64,000 nucleotides of DNA. Origin: Bacteroidales bacterium. GTDB lineage: Bacteria; Bacteroidota; Bacteroidia; Bacteroidales; Bacteroidaceae. The stretch is taken from contig SFFB01000001.1 in assembly GCA_004557035.1 (NCBI GenBank), positions 1-64,000 of the forward strand. The letters run 5' to 3'. Positions within the stretch are counted from its first letter, which is position 1. Each line of letters starts with the position of its first letter. Both the position numbers and the translations under genes were made by a program. Positions 54,150 through 62,799 of the stretch are shown piece by piece. A model generated the notes under the pieces. It saw only the letters and a list, made by a program, of their open reading frames with translations, was not told where the DNA came from and did not search any database.

Positions 54150-54530
54150 ATGATGATCCGCCAGCTGGCCATTCTTTTCGGCTGTCTTGCTTTGGGCGAA
54201 CTGCTCATCTTTTTCACCGGCATCCCATTGCCTTCCAGCATCATCGGGATGCTGCTTCTCACCCTTTTGCTCCAACTCCGCGCCATCCGCCTTGAGTGGG
54301 TGCAGACACTGGCCGACTTTTTGGTGGCCAACATCGGCTTCTTCTTTGTGCCGCCCGGCGTGGCCATCATGTGCCACTTTAAGCTCATCAAAGCCGAGTT
54401 GCTCCCTATCATAGTGGCATCGGTGGTTTCGACCGTGCTGGTGCTGGCCGTGACGGGCTGGGTGCATCAACTGTATGGCAAGGCTACTCACAGTGATTTC
54501 GAAGAAGAAGAGGAAGGAGGTGCACAATGA
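54150..54530 (+). CDS. lrgA: LrgA/CidA-family membrane protein
   Basis: 126 aa with about four membrane helices. FTGIPLPSSIIGMLLL and ADFLVANIGFFFVPPGVAIM are the LrgA/CidA family blocks, with an acidic end (DFEEEEEGG). These holin-like proteins control murein hydrolases and, in other bacteria, pyruvate or metabolite movement. The stop overlaps the lrgB start by 4 bp (ATGA). Confidence 0.9.
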   Translation: MMIRQLAILFGCLALGELLIFFTGIPLPSSIIGMLLLTLLLQLRAIRLEWVQTLADFLVANIGFFFVPPGVAIMCHFKLIKAELLPIIVASVVSTVLVLAVTGWVHQLYGKATHSDFEEEEEGGAQ

Positions 54531-55222
54531 AGGCGTATTTCTCCAATGAGTTTTTCCTGATTGCCCTCACTTTCGGCTCCTATTTTCTGGGCAAACTGTT
54601 GAGGCGCAAGACAGGCTGGGTGGTGATGAACCCTATCTTGGTGTCGATAGCCACGGTGATTACATTTCTTTGGGCTATGGACATCAGCTACGAGATCTAC
54701 AACAAGGGCGGCCAGATGATAGAGTTTTGGCTTCGTCCGGCGGTGGTGGCCCTCGGTGTCCCCTTGTATCTGCAACTGAGCCGCATCAAGCGCCAGCTGG
54801 TCCCCATTCTGCTTTGCGAGTTGGCGGGTTGCGTGGTCGGGATTGTCTCTGTGGTGTGGATTGCCAACGAGATGGGTGCTTCGCGAGAGGTCATCCTGTC
54901 GCTGGCGCCTAAATCGGTGACGACGCCCATAGCGATGGAGGTGACGGACAGCATTGGCGGCATCCCTTCGCTTACAGCCGCCGTGGTGGTCTGCGTCGGA
55001 CTGTTTTGTGCGGTATGCGGCTACAAGACGATGGGATTTGCCCGTGTACGTGGCTCTGTGGCCCAAGGTCTTTCAATGGGCACAGCCGCCCACGCCTTAG
55101 GCACAGCCACCTCGATGGACCGTAGTCGCCTTCAGGGCGCTTATGCCAGTCTCGGTCTGACGCTCAACGGCATTCTCACCTCATTGCTCACGCCCTGCAT
55201 CATACCGATACTCAACGTTTAG
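54527..55222 (+). CDS. lrgB: LrgB-family membrane protein
   Basis: 231 aa, several membrane helices. LAPKSVTTPIAMEVTDSIGGIPSLTAAVVV (near 125-155) and GTAAHALGTATSMDRSRLQGAYASL are the LrgB signatures. It partners LrgA (4-bp overlap), so the pair is translationally coupled. The role (autolysis control or transport) is inferred from family. Confidence 0.92.
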   Translation: MKAYFSNEFFLIALTFGSYFLGKLLRRKTGWVVMNPILVSIATVITFLWAMDISYEIYNKGGQMIEFWLRPAVVALGVPLYLQLSRIKRQLVPILLCELAGCVVGIVSVVWIANEMGASREVILSLAPKSVTTPIAMEVTDSIGGIPSLTAAVVVCVGLFCAVCGYKTMGFARVRGSVAQGLSMGTAAHALGTATSMDRSRLQGAYASLGLTLNGILTSLLTPCIIPILNV

Positions 55223-55250
55223 GCTGCGGCCCATAAATATAGAAAAAGAC

Positions 55251-55294
55251 ATCGCGCACATCCGCCTGCTCTCAGGGCAGCGAATGTGCGCGAT
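55251..55294. terminator. Terminator between lrgB and rpoD
   Basis: ATCGCGCACAT pairs with ATGTGCGCGAT; the T-run (GTCTTTTTC) follows on the rpoD strand. Confidence 0.75.
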
Positions 55295-55334
55295 ATGTGT
55301 TGTCGGGCTAAAGACCGATGTGTCGGGAATGGAT

Positions 55335-56195
55335 TTAGCCGAGATACTTCATAAGGATTTTAATGTTGGAAGCCTCACGCAAGCGGCGGAGAGCACGCTC
55401 TTTGATCTGGCGGACGCGCTCACGGGTGAGGTTGAGGCTGTTGGCCACTTCTTCAGCCGTCATTTCGTTTCGTCCGATACCGAAGAGCATTTTGAGCACC
55501 TGACGTTCGCGGTCGGTGAGCGTAGCGAGAGCAGCTTCGAGGTCAGAGGCGAGCGACTCTTTCTCCATCTGGTTGTCTGTGCCCGGCGCACTCTCGTCGG
55601 TCATAATATCAATGAGGCTGTTGGAGTCGTCGTCCTGGAACGGGGCATCGACCGAGACTTTCTTGCCATTCGTGCCGAGCGCCTCCTGCACCTTGCTGAT
55701 GTCGGTCTCGAGGATGTCGGCCAACTCTTGTGCAGAGGGACGACGCTCAAACTCCTGCTCGAAGTTGACGATGGCTTTAGTGAGTTTGCTCTGGAAGCCC
55801 ACTTGATTGAGAGGCATACGGACGATGCGGCTTTGCTCTGAGATGGCCTGCAGGATGCTTTGTCTGATCCACCACACGGCGTAGCTGATAAACTTAAATC
55901 CGCGTGTTTCGTCAAACTTCTTGGCAGCCTTGATGAGTCCGAGGTTACCTTCGTCGATGAGGTCGTTGAGTGCGAGGCCCTGATTTTGGTATTGTTTGGC
56001 CACGGATACGACAAAGCGCAGGTTGGCTCTTGTGAGTTTTTCGAGCGCTTCGCGGTCGCCTTTATGGATGCGTTGTGCAAGCTCCACTTCCTCATCTGTC
56101 GAGATGAGTTCCTCACGTCCGATTTCCACCAAATACTTATCAAGAGCCGCGCTTGAGCGGTTCGTGATGCTCTTGTTAATTTTTAATTGACGCAT
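55335..56195 (-). CDS. rpoD: Primary sigma factor, Bacteroidetes type
   Basis: 286 aa, far shorter than E. coli sigma-70 because region 1.1 and the non-conserved region are missing, as normal in this phylum. It has region 1.2 (ALDKYLVEIGREELIS), region 2 (LRFVVSVAKQYQNQGLALNDLIDEGNLGLIKAAKKFDETRGFKFISYAVWWIRQSI), region 3 and region 4 (LTDRERQVLKMLFG, LTRERVRQIKERALRRLR). It recognises the TAnnTTTG -7 box found before many genes here. A matching box precedes its own start. Confidence 0.96.
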   Translation of the reverse strand: MRQLKINKSITNRSSAALDKYLVEIGREELISTDEEVELAQRIHKGDREALEKLTRANLRFVVSVAKQYQNQGLALNDLIDEGNLGLIKAAKKFDETRGFKFISYAVWWIRQSILQAISEQSRIVRMPLNQVGFQSKLTKAIVNFEQEFERRPSAQELADILETDISKVQEALGTNGKKVSVDAPFQDDDSNSLIDIMTDESAPGTDNQMEKESLASDLEAALATLTDRERQVLKMLFGIGRNEMTAEEVANSLNLTRERVRQIKERALRRLREASNIKILMKYLG

Positions 56196-56214
56196 ATTAT
56201 CCCAATTTCAGGTG

Positions 56215-56222
56215 CAAAAATA
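56215..56222 (-). promoter_or_regulatory. Promoter -7 box of rpoD
   Basis: The reverse strand reads TATTTTTG, matching TAnnTTTG, 20 bp before the start. Confidence 0.6.
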
Positions 56223-56324
56223 CTATTTTTTTGCGGCTTAAATCTATTTCTTATCAAAAAACGATGAAGGCGGTGCAGCCTTTGCTGCACCACCTCTTGA
56301 TGTCGTATGAAAGAGTCGGCTCGC

Positions 56325-57857
56325 CTATTTGGCGTAGCTGACTGAGCGTGTCTCGCGGATGACGGTGATTTTGACCTGTCCGGGATAGGTCATTTCGTCT
56401 TGGATGCGGCGTGCGATTTCTCCGCTGAGTGTTTCGACCTGCTTGTCGTCTACCTTGTCGGCGCCGACAATTACGCGGAGTTCGCGTCCGGCCTGAATGG
56501 CGTAGGTCTTGGTGACGCCGGGATAGCTCATGGCTATGTTTTCGAGGTCGTTGAGACGCTTGATGTAGGCTTCGACAATTTCGCGGCGTGCACCGGGTCG
56601 TGCACCGGAGATGGCGTCGCAGACCTGAACGATGGGTGCCAGCAGCGAAGTCATCTCAACCTCGTCGTGGTGAGCACCGATGGCGTTGCAGATTTCGGGC
56701 TTTTCCTTGAATTTTTCGGCGAGTTTGGCGCCGTAGAGTGCGTGAGGCAGTTCGCTCTCCTCGTCGGGCACCTTACCGATGTCGTGGAGCAGGCCGGCGC
56801 GTTTGGCCTTCTTGGGGTTGAGGCCGAGCTCTGAGGCCATGATGGCGCAGAGGTTGGCAGTTTCGCGGGCGTGCTGAAGAAGGTTTTGTCCGTAGGATGA
56901 ACGGTATTTCATCTTGCCGACTATGCGCACCAACTCAGGGTGCAAGCCGTGTATACCCAGGTCGATGGTGGTGCGTTTGCCGGTCTCGATGATTTCTTCC
57001 TCAATTTGTTTTTTCACCTTGGCCACAACCTCTTCAATGCGTGCGGGATGGATGCGTCCGTCGGCAATGAGTTGGTGGAGCGCCAAGCGGCAGATTTCGC
57101 GGCGCACGGGGTCGAAGGCGGAGATGACTATGGCCTCGGGCGTGTCGTCAACGACAATCTCCACCCCGGTTGCGGCCTCGAGTGCACGGATGTTACGGCC
57201 TTCACGTCCAATGATACGCCCTTTGACTTCGTCGTTGTCGATGTGGAAAACGGTGACAGAGTTTTCGATGGCCGTCTCGGTGGCTACACGCTGTATGGTC
57301 TGTATGACGATGCGCTTGGCCTCTTTGTTGGCCGTCATCTTGGCGTCGTCCATGATTTCGTTGATATACGACTGGGCGTCGGTGCGGGCTTCGTCTTTGA
57401 GCGACTCTACGAGTCGTTTTTTTGCCTCTTCGGCCGAAAGTCCGCTAAGTTCTTCAAGTTTTTCGCGCTCTTGGAGCTGGAGTTTTTCAAGTTCTTGCTC
57501 TTTGGCGGTGAGGAGTTGTGCCTGCGAGTTGAGTTTGTTTTGTGCGGCGTCGAGTTCGTTTTTCTTCTTACCGAGTTCCTCTTGTCGCTGATTGAGTGTG
57601 ATTTCGCGCTGTTTGAGTTTGTTTTCCTGCTGCAACATGCGCTGGTTGCGCTGGTTGGCTTCTTTCTCGAGTTCGGCTTTTTTGTTGAGGAATTTCTCTT
57701 TGACCTCGAGCAGTTTAGACTCTTTGATGACTTCGCCCTCCTTGTGCGCATGGTCGATGATGCGCTGGTATTTTTTTCCGAGGACGTATCTGAAGAAGCC
57801 GAATCCAATCGCGGTGCCGATGATGACACCGACGACGATCATTATGACTGTTTCCAT
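56325..57857 (-). CDS. rny: Ribonuclease Y
   Basis: Membrane-anchored endoribonuclease that starts mRNA decay. At 510 aa it has one N-terminal membrane helix (METVIMIVVGVIIGTAIGFGFF), then a long charged coiled coil (about 30-200). A KH domain follows (VKGRIIGREGRNIRALEAATGVEIVVDD, about 212-240). Last is the HD domain with LLHDIGKVPDEE near 356. The upstream same-strand neighbour is zapA. Confidence 0.96.
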   Translation of the reverse strand: METVIMIVVGVIIGTAIGFGFFRYVLGKKYQRIIDHAHKEGEVIKESKLLEVKEKFLNKKAELEKEANQRNQRMLQQENKLKQREITLNQRQEELGKKKNELDAAQNKLNSQAQLLTAKEQELEKLQLQEREKLEELSGLSAEEAKKRLVESLKDEARTDAQSYINEIMDDAKMTANKEAKRIVIQTIQRVATETAIENSVTVFHIDNDEVKGRIIGREGRNIRALEAATGVEIVVDDTPEAIVISAFDPVRREICRLALHQLIADGRIHPARIEEVVAKVKKQIEEEIIETGKRTTIDLGIHGLHPELVRIVGKMKYRSSYGQNLLQHARETANLCAIMASELGLNPKKAKRAGLLHDIGKVPDEESELPHALYGAKLAEKFKEKPEICNAIGAHHDEVEMTSLLAPIVQVCDAISGARPGARREIVEAYIKRLNDLENIAMSYPGVTKTYAIQAGRELRVIVGADKVDDKQVETLSGEIARRIQDEMTYPGQVKITVIRETRSVSYAK

Positions 57858-57926
57858 GATGTGTGTATATATATTATAGGTGTGTGATTAAGGTCTGTGG
57901 TTGTTGAACCGTGACGGCGTGTGGCG

Positions 57927-58262
57927 TCAGTCTTTGTCTTCGCCTTCTGCCTGCTCTGTCATGAGCGTCTGCTCTATTTCGGCCGTGAGTCGCTTGACCA
58001 CGTCGTCATATGGCTGTGTGGAGGCGTTGTTTTCGGCCTGCAGAGCATAGACGGCAAAGTCGAGCAGGGTGATGGACATACATCTCTCGTAGCTGAGGTT
58101 GGGGTATGACTCGCGGTAGCGGCTGAGTTTGTCGTTGATTTTCTTTGCCGCTTTTCTGAACACCTCTTCCAGTTCGCGTCGGATGGTGATGGGGTGCATC
58201 TGGTTGCCAATCATCAACTGAATGTTGAGTTTGTCGGCGTTGTTATTTTTTTCTGCGGTCAT
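57927..58262 (-). CDS. zapA: Cell division protein ZapA
   Basis: 111 aa. The start is NIQLMIGNQMHPITIRRELEEVFRKAAKKINDKLSRYRESYPNLSYERCMSITLLDFAVYALQAE, the ZapA pattern, followed by a helical tail. ZapA bundles FtsZ filaments at the division site. It lies between a coiled-coil gene and rny on the same strand, an arrangement often seen in Bacteroidetes. Confidence 0.9.
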   Translation of the reverse strand: MTAEKNNNADKLNIQLMIGNQMHPITIRRELEEVFRKAAKKINDKLSRYRESYPNLSYERCMSITLLDFAVYALQAENNASTQPYDDVVKRLTAEIEQTLMTEQAEGEDKD

Positions 58263-58284
58263 GCGGAGAGCAGTTTAGATGTTG

Positions 58285-58578
58285 TCAGACGTTGAGGCGT
58301 GCTATGGACTTATCGACAAGTTTGATGAGTTTGGCCAGACGTGCTCTTGTGGCTTTGACGTCTTCGCCCGAGACTTCGAGGATTTTGGCGGCCTTGAGGT
58401 TGTCGTATTGGGCGACGGCCTGTTGGCGCGACTCCTCTGCCTGTTGCAGTTGCTCTTTGCACAGGCGCAATTCCTTTTCGAGCCGGCCGTTTTGCCGTTG
58501 CTGCTCTTTATAGGCGAGGATGAGTTGCCTCACCCTTGTCTGCAGGACTTGCAGGTTTTGTTCTTCCTCTTTGGTCAT
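58285..58578 (-). CDS. Coiled-coil protein next to zapA
   Basis: 97 aa, almost entirely helical coiled coil (LQTRVRQLILAYKEQQRQNGRLEKELRLCKEQLQQAEESRQQ), with a short C-terminal block VKATRARLAKLIKLVDKSIARLNV. It has no signal. It lies 22 bp upstream of zapA on the same strand. Position and shape suggest a division-linked partner, comparable to ZapB in form only; no sequence relation to ZapB is shown. Confidence 0.75.
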   Translation of the reverse strand: MTKEEEQNLQVLQTRVRQLILAYKEQQRQNGRLEKELRLCKEQLQQAEESRQQAVAQYDNLKAAKILEVSGEDVKATRARLAKLIKLVDKSIARLNV

Positions 58579-58653
58579 GGTCAGGGCGTTTTAGGCTTAT
58601 TACTTGGCGTCGTGGGCTTTAGTCTGAGCGCTGACGTGGCGCCTTGCCGGCGT

Positions 58654-59292
58654 TTATTTTTTTGTCTCTACGTCTTTGGGCTTCGGCTCTTTCTTGGCCA
58701 GGATGACGACGTTGTAGACATATTCGGCCATCCAGCTGCCGCTATAGCCCAAGCGTTGCTGGTATTGACGTATGGCATAGCAAGCTTTGCGCACATCGTC
58801 TTTTTTCCAGTTTTCCTTGGTGAGGATGTCGTTGACGGTCTTTTCGGTCATGGTGCGCAAGGCGCCTTTCATGAAGCCGGGCACGCGGAATTTCCACTTC
58901 ATCAGGTTGCCGACGAGCATCATGAGCTCTTGCGAAAAGCCCTGGAAGGCATAGAAATAGGGTTGCACGGCCTGCATGTTTTTGCAGTTGCGCTTGACAC
59001 TTTGGTCAATCTCTTTGAAGAAGTTGTCTGAGATGCCATAGATTTCAGAGAGCATCTTTTTGCATTTGTTTTTCTCTCCGAGTCCCAGTTTGTTGTTGAC
59101 CGTGGGCACTTGGAGGGTATGCTTAAAGACGCGGAGGTCGGGCAGCGCGGCGATGTTGTTGATGCCGAGATTGGCAGCCATCACAGCCTGATAGTAGACG
59201 CGGATGAGGGTCATGAAGTCTTCCATGCCGCCCACGCGCCAGCCCTGGTCTTTGGCTTTGTTCTTTTTGAATAGTTTACTGAATATACTCAT
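58654..59292 (-). CDS. Conserved hypothetical protein
   Basis: 212 aa, soluble, mostly helical and basic, starting MSIFSKLFKKNKAKDQ. It contains MEDFMTLIRVYYQAVMAANLGINNIAALPDLRVFKHTLQVP and a cysteine/lysine-rich middle. I do not recognise a domain. The start at 59292 lies just inside a promoter box (59314-59321); the longer 59316 start is too close to it. It heads the reverse-strand group with the coiled-coil gene 75 bp downstream, so a shared transcript is plausible. Confidence 0.75.
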   Translation of the reverse strand: MSIFSKLFKKNKAKDQGWRVGGMEDFMTLIRVYYQAVMAANLGINNIAALPDLRVFKHTLQVPTVNNKLGLGEKNKCKKMLSEIYGISDNFFKEIDQSVKRNCKNMQAVQPYFYAFQGFSQELMMLVGNLMKWKFRVPGFMKGALRTMTEKTVNDILTKENWKKDDVRKACYAIRQYQQRLGYSGSWMAEYVYNVVILAKKEPKPKDVETKK

Positions 59293-59313
59293 TGTTTTGG
59301 GGTTTTCCAAATG

Positions 59314-59321
59314 CAAAAATA
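59314..59321 (-). promoter_or_regulatory. Promoter -7 box of the 212-aa gene
   Basis: The reverse strand reads TATTTTTG, matching TAnnTTTG, 22 bp before the start. Confidence 0.55.
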
Positions 59322-59472
59322 CTTCAATTCGGCGGAATAAACGAAAGATTGGAGGAGAAAAAGCATTTAAGCGACTTGAATTAAGGTGGTTTATGCCTTT
59401 CGTTTCAAGTAATGGTCAAGGCTCCCGGCCCGGCCAGAGAGGCCGGTGGATGGTCGAAACGAAGGCGGCGAA

Positions 59473-59627
59473 ACTGTCTTTTGGCCGTGGGTGGCAGAGC
59501 GGTTATCTTTGATGTAGGAAAGGAGAAGAGAGGCTTTAATGGAGCTTCTCTTTTTGATATTCAGGCGGTTACGGGCATAAGGACAGTTTTTACGGGACCT
59601 ATTCCGGGAAAAACGGGCCTTATGCCG
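59473..59627 (-). repeat. Composite intergenic element, family A, copy 5
   Basis: Read on the reverse strand it contains GGCATAAGG, a degenerate middle unit, CTGTCCTTATGCCCGTAACCGCCTGAATATC and a hairpin-like block (AAGAGAAGCTCC, GCCTCTCTTCTCC). TTTCCTACATCAAAGATAACCGC and the tail GGCCAAAAGACAG follow. It is the only copy in inverted orientation relative to the others. The rest of 59322-60003 shows no coding signal. Confidence 0.75.
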
Positions 59628-60003
59628 AGACGGTCGAGGCGATTTTTGAGGGCGACAAATCGGCTCATGGGATTAGCATTGAGCCATATTGCATTGATTA
59701 TCTGAAGGTTGAGAAGAACGTTAAGGTTTATTGGCGATTTATGCCGCTTCTTGTTACGAAATACTAAAGTCGCCGACCAACCCCTAAAAGATACCAACAG
59801 CCGTCGCTCTCAACCGGCATTTCTGAACAAAAGCCCTCCACGCCTTCTCTTGAGGCAAGTCGAGATTGAGAGAAAGGAAGGATATGCATTTATTATTGAT
59901 TTTCAATATTTTATATTCTTACAAAAACAGCCGTGTCGGCAAGTCCTTTAAGAAATATTAGAAAATATCTCTGTAACATTGGCCCGTAAAAGAAAGATTA
60001 AAT

Positions 60004-60011
60004 TAACTTTG
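60004..60011 (+). promoter_or_regulatory. Promoter -7 box of pit
   Basis: TAACTTTG, an exact TAnnTTTG match, with a leader of about 140 nt before the start. Confidence 0.6.
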
Positions 60012-60155
60012 CGGTCAGTAACCCAACTTGTGATGAAGCCCACGCGATGTCGGCCGCCGACGCTTGGCCGGTGCTCACATCGTGGGTAAAATCGCGGCGT
60101 TTGCCGTTTCGATTTTGCCGCTTTGAGCCTCACACGCCTAAAAAAACAGCCCTCT

Positions 60156-62399
60156 ATGGACTTGATTTATCTTGGAATATTGATATTCCTTTTTATTTTG
60201 GCCACCTTTGATTTGTCTGTTGGTGTGGCCAATGATGCCGTGAACTTTTTGAGTCCAGCCGTCGGCGCCAAAGCCGCCCGTTTCCGCACCATCCTCATCG
60301 TGGCCGCCGTAGGCATCTTTGTGGGTGCGTCGACCAGCAGCGGCATGATGGACATTGCCCGACACGGCATTTTCACGCCTTCATACTATTCGCTTGACGA
60401 CGTGATGTGCATTTTCCTCTCAGTGGCGGCGACCGACATCATCCTGCTCGACATTTTCAACACGCTTGGCATGCCCACGTCGACCACCGTGTCGATGGTG
60501 TTCGGTCTGTTGGGAGGTAGTTCGGCCATTGCCATGTCCAAAATCATCGGTTCGAGCTACACCTACGACCAGCTCATCAACACCGACAAGGCTTTGCAGG
60601 TCATCATTGCCATATTCCTGTCGGTGGCCATTGCCTTCGTGTTTGGTCTGTTGGTGATGTGGATTACGCGCATCGTCTTCACTTTCAACTACAAGAAGCA
60701 CCTGCGCTGGAGCATCGCCCTGTTTGGCGGCATCAGTGTGACGGCTATTTTCTACTTTCTGCTGGTCAGTGGCCTCAAAGGCTCAGACCTGCTCAAAATG
60801 CTCGGCGTGGCCGACTGGGTAGCCTCCAACCACCTGACCATTCTCTTGGTGGGACTTGTGCTGTTCACGGTTTTGACCGAAATCTTACACCTGCTCCATA
60901 TCAACATTTTCAAGGTTATCGTGTTGTTTGGCACATTCTCGTTGGCCATGGCCTTTGCGGGCAATGACTTGGTGAACTTCATCGGTACGCCGCTGGCCGG
61001 CTTGGAGTCGTATCTCGACTTTTCGGCCCATCACGGCACGAGCAATGCCGAAGGATATAACATGACGGTGCTGGCGGGTGCGTCGACACTGCCCATGAAA
61101 CACTTGTTCCTCATCGCCGCCGGCGCCATTATGACCATAGCCATCTTCCGCTCCAAAAAAGCCCACAAGGTGGTGGAGACCACAGTCAACCTGTCGCGCC
61201 AAGACGACGGCGAAGAAGTGTTCAGTTCTTCACGCATAGCCCGCAAGATTGTGCGTAGCGTGCTCAACGGCACACAGGCCGTCAACCGCTTTGTGCCGCG
61301 TGGCGTCAAAGCCTGGCTGGGCACACGTTTCAACACCGACGAGGCCGAGCTCGACGAAGGTGTGGCCTTCGACTTGGTGCGTGCCTCGGTCAATCTGGTG
61401 CTGGCCGGCCTGCTCATCGTGGTGGGTACGTCGCTCCAGTTGCCGCTCTCAACGACCTATGTGGCCTTTATGGTAGCCATGGGTACGAGCTTGGCCGACA
61501 AAGCTTGGGGACGTGAGACTGCCGTCTATCGCATCACCGGCGTCATCACCGTCATCGGCGGCTGGTTCATCACGGCCGGCGCAGCCTTCATCATGAGCTT
61601 CACCATCGCCATGCTCAACCACGTGGGTGGCATCTTCTCAATGATTTTGCTCATCGGCGTGCTCGTGTTGGTATTGGTCAACAACAACCGCAAATTCAAG
61701 AAAAAACAAGAAACCGACACTGTCGACACGCTCTTCCGCCAGTTGGTGCGTTGTCACGACAAGCGCGAGACTTGGCAACTGCTCAAACAACATGTGACGC
61801 AGACTCAGGCCGAACTCATCAACTTCACACGCCAAAACCTGAGCGGCATCACCTCCGGACTGATGAACGAAGACGTGCGCAGCCTGCGCAACGTGGGCCA
61901 TGCCATCGACGAAATGAAAAACAAGTGGAAACGCTATCGTCGCAAGGAAATTCTCGGTATGCGCAAGATTGACTATATGCAGGCCGTAGAGAAAAACACC
62001 TGGTTCCACTTGGGCTGCAACAACTCCACGCAGATTATCTATTCGCTCAAGCGTATGCTCGAACCGGTGATGGAACACGTGGACAACAATTTCAATCCGC
62101 TGCCGCCCGAAAGCTGCGAAGAGCTGCGTCCGGTGCTCAACGACGTGGACAAACTGCTCTCGCGCTCGCACGACATGATTGTGTCGGGTAACTTTACCGA
62201 CTCCGACGAACTGCTCGTTGAGGGCAACGCCATCAAGGCGCACATCTCGCAAATCCGCCACAAGCAACAAGACCGCATACAGCGCGAAGACAGCAACATC
62301 AAAGTGGCCCTGCTCTATCTCAACACCTTGCAGGAGTTGCAAGAATTGGTATCGATGACCCGCCACCTGCTCCGCGCCTCCAAGCGCTTCCAGGCGTAA
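60156..62399 (+). CDS. pit: PiT-family inorganic phosphate transporter with PhoU-like C-terminal domain
   Basis: 747 aa. The N-terminal 530 residues hold ten or more helices with the duplicated PiT blocks VGVANDAVNFLSPAVGAKAA (near 20-40) and AFAGNDLVNFIGTPLAGLES (near 265-285). GMPTSTTVSMVFGLLGGS and QLPLSTTYVAFMVAMGTSLAD are the internal repeats. The last 200 residues are soluble, helical and PhoU-like (RQLVRCHDKRETWQLLKQHV..., LNTLQELQELVSMTRHLLRAS). Fusion of transporter and PhoU-like regulator is typical in this phylum. The start at 60156 begins the first membrane helix. Confidence 0.93.
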   Translation: MDLIYLGILIFLFILATFDLSVGVANDAVNFLSPAVGAKAARFRTILIVAAVGIFVGASTSSGMMDIARHGIFTPSYYSLDDVMCIFLSVAATDIILLDIFNTLGMPTSTTVSMVFGLLGGSSAIAMSKIIGSSYTYDQLINTDKALQVIIAIFLSVAIAFVFGLLVMWITRIVFTFNYKKHLRWSIALFGGISVTAIFYFLLVSGLKGSDLLKMLGVADWVASNHLTILLVGLVLFTVLTEILHLLHINIFKVIVLFGTFSLAMAFAGNDLVNFIGTPLAGLESYLDFSAHHGTSNAEGYNMTVLAGASTLPMKHLFLIAAGAIMTIAIFRSKKAHKVVETTVNLSRQDDGEEVFSSSRIARKIVRSVLNGTQAVNRFVPRGVKAWLGTRFNTDEAELDEGVAFDLVRASVNLVLAGLLIVVGTSLQLPLSTTYVAFMVAMGTSLADKAWGRETAVYRITGVITVIGGWFITAGAAFIMSFTIAMLNHVGGIFSMILLIGVLVLVLVNNNRKFKKKQETDTVDTLFRQLVRCHDKRETWQLLKQHVTQTQAELINFTRQNLSGITSGLMNEDVRSLRNVGHAIDEMKNKWKRYRRKEILGMRKIDYMQAVEKNTWFHLGCNNSTQIIYSLKRMLEPVMEHVDNNFNPLPPESCEELRPVLNDVDKLLSRSHDMIVSGNFTDSDELLVEGNAIKAHISQIRHKQQDRIQREDSNIKVALLYLNTLQELQELVSMTRHLLRASKRFQA

Positions 62400-62431
62400 A
62401 CGACTGGACCAGCCACGCCGGCTGCCACACA

Positions 62432-62469
62432 AACCGCCCGAACCATACACTGGTCCGGGCGGTTTTTTG
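62432..62469 (+). terminator. Terminator of pit
   Basis: AACCGCCCG pairs with CGGGCGGTT, followed by TTTTT. Confidence 0.9.
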
Positions 62470-62610
62470 CTTGAGGGCTGGCAATGACAAGATAACAGAA
62501 AGGGCATTTATGATTTGACGGCGACAGTTGGGCAACCTCCAATCGCCAACGGTATGGCCCGTCTTGCAAGCCCTGAACGGGCTTGCAGACCCTTAATGCC
62601 ATCCCGCCGT

Positions 62611-62720
62611 GTGACTGAAGGTGACTGGAGCGTCCAATCACCACATCTCACACGCGCTCAACGCGTTACAAGCGTGTGACTGTGTGATTGGGAAAAAGGC
62701 AACAATTTGGGTATATAAGA
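62611..62720 (+). repeat. Intergenic element, family B, copy 3
   Basis: GTGACTGAAGGTGACTGGAGCG...CCAATCACC is the head. A middle with palindrome CGCGCTCAACGCG follows, then CGTGTGACTGTGTGATTGGG, AAAAAGGCAACAATTTGGG and TATATAAG. It is preceded by a GCAAGCCC/GGGCTTGC hairpin (about 62569-62587) whose core recalls the pflB mosaic. Confidence 0.75.
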
Positions 62721-62799
62721 AATAAGACCTCCACACGGACACAAATCGAATTATTGCGCCCGTGGGAGGTCAGAGAATTTTCGGGAAATAGATTGCTGA

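Noticed and set aside
54150..55222. Phage holin module
   Set aside because: LrgA/LrgB are chromosomal family members and no phage structural or lysis genes are nearby.
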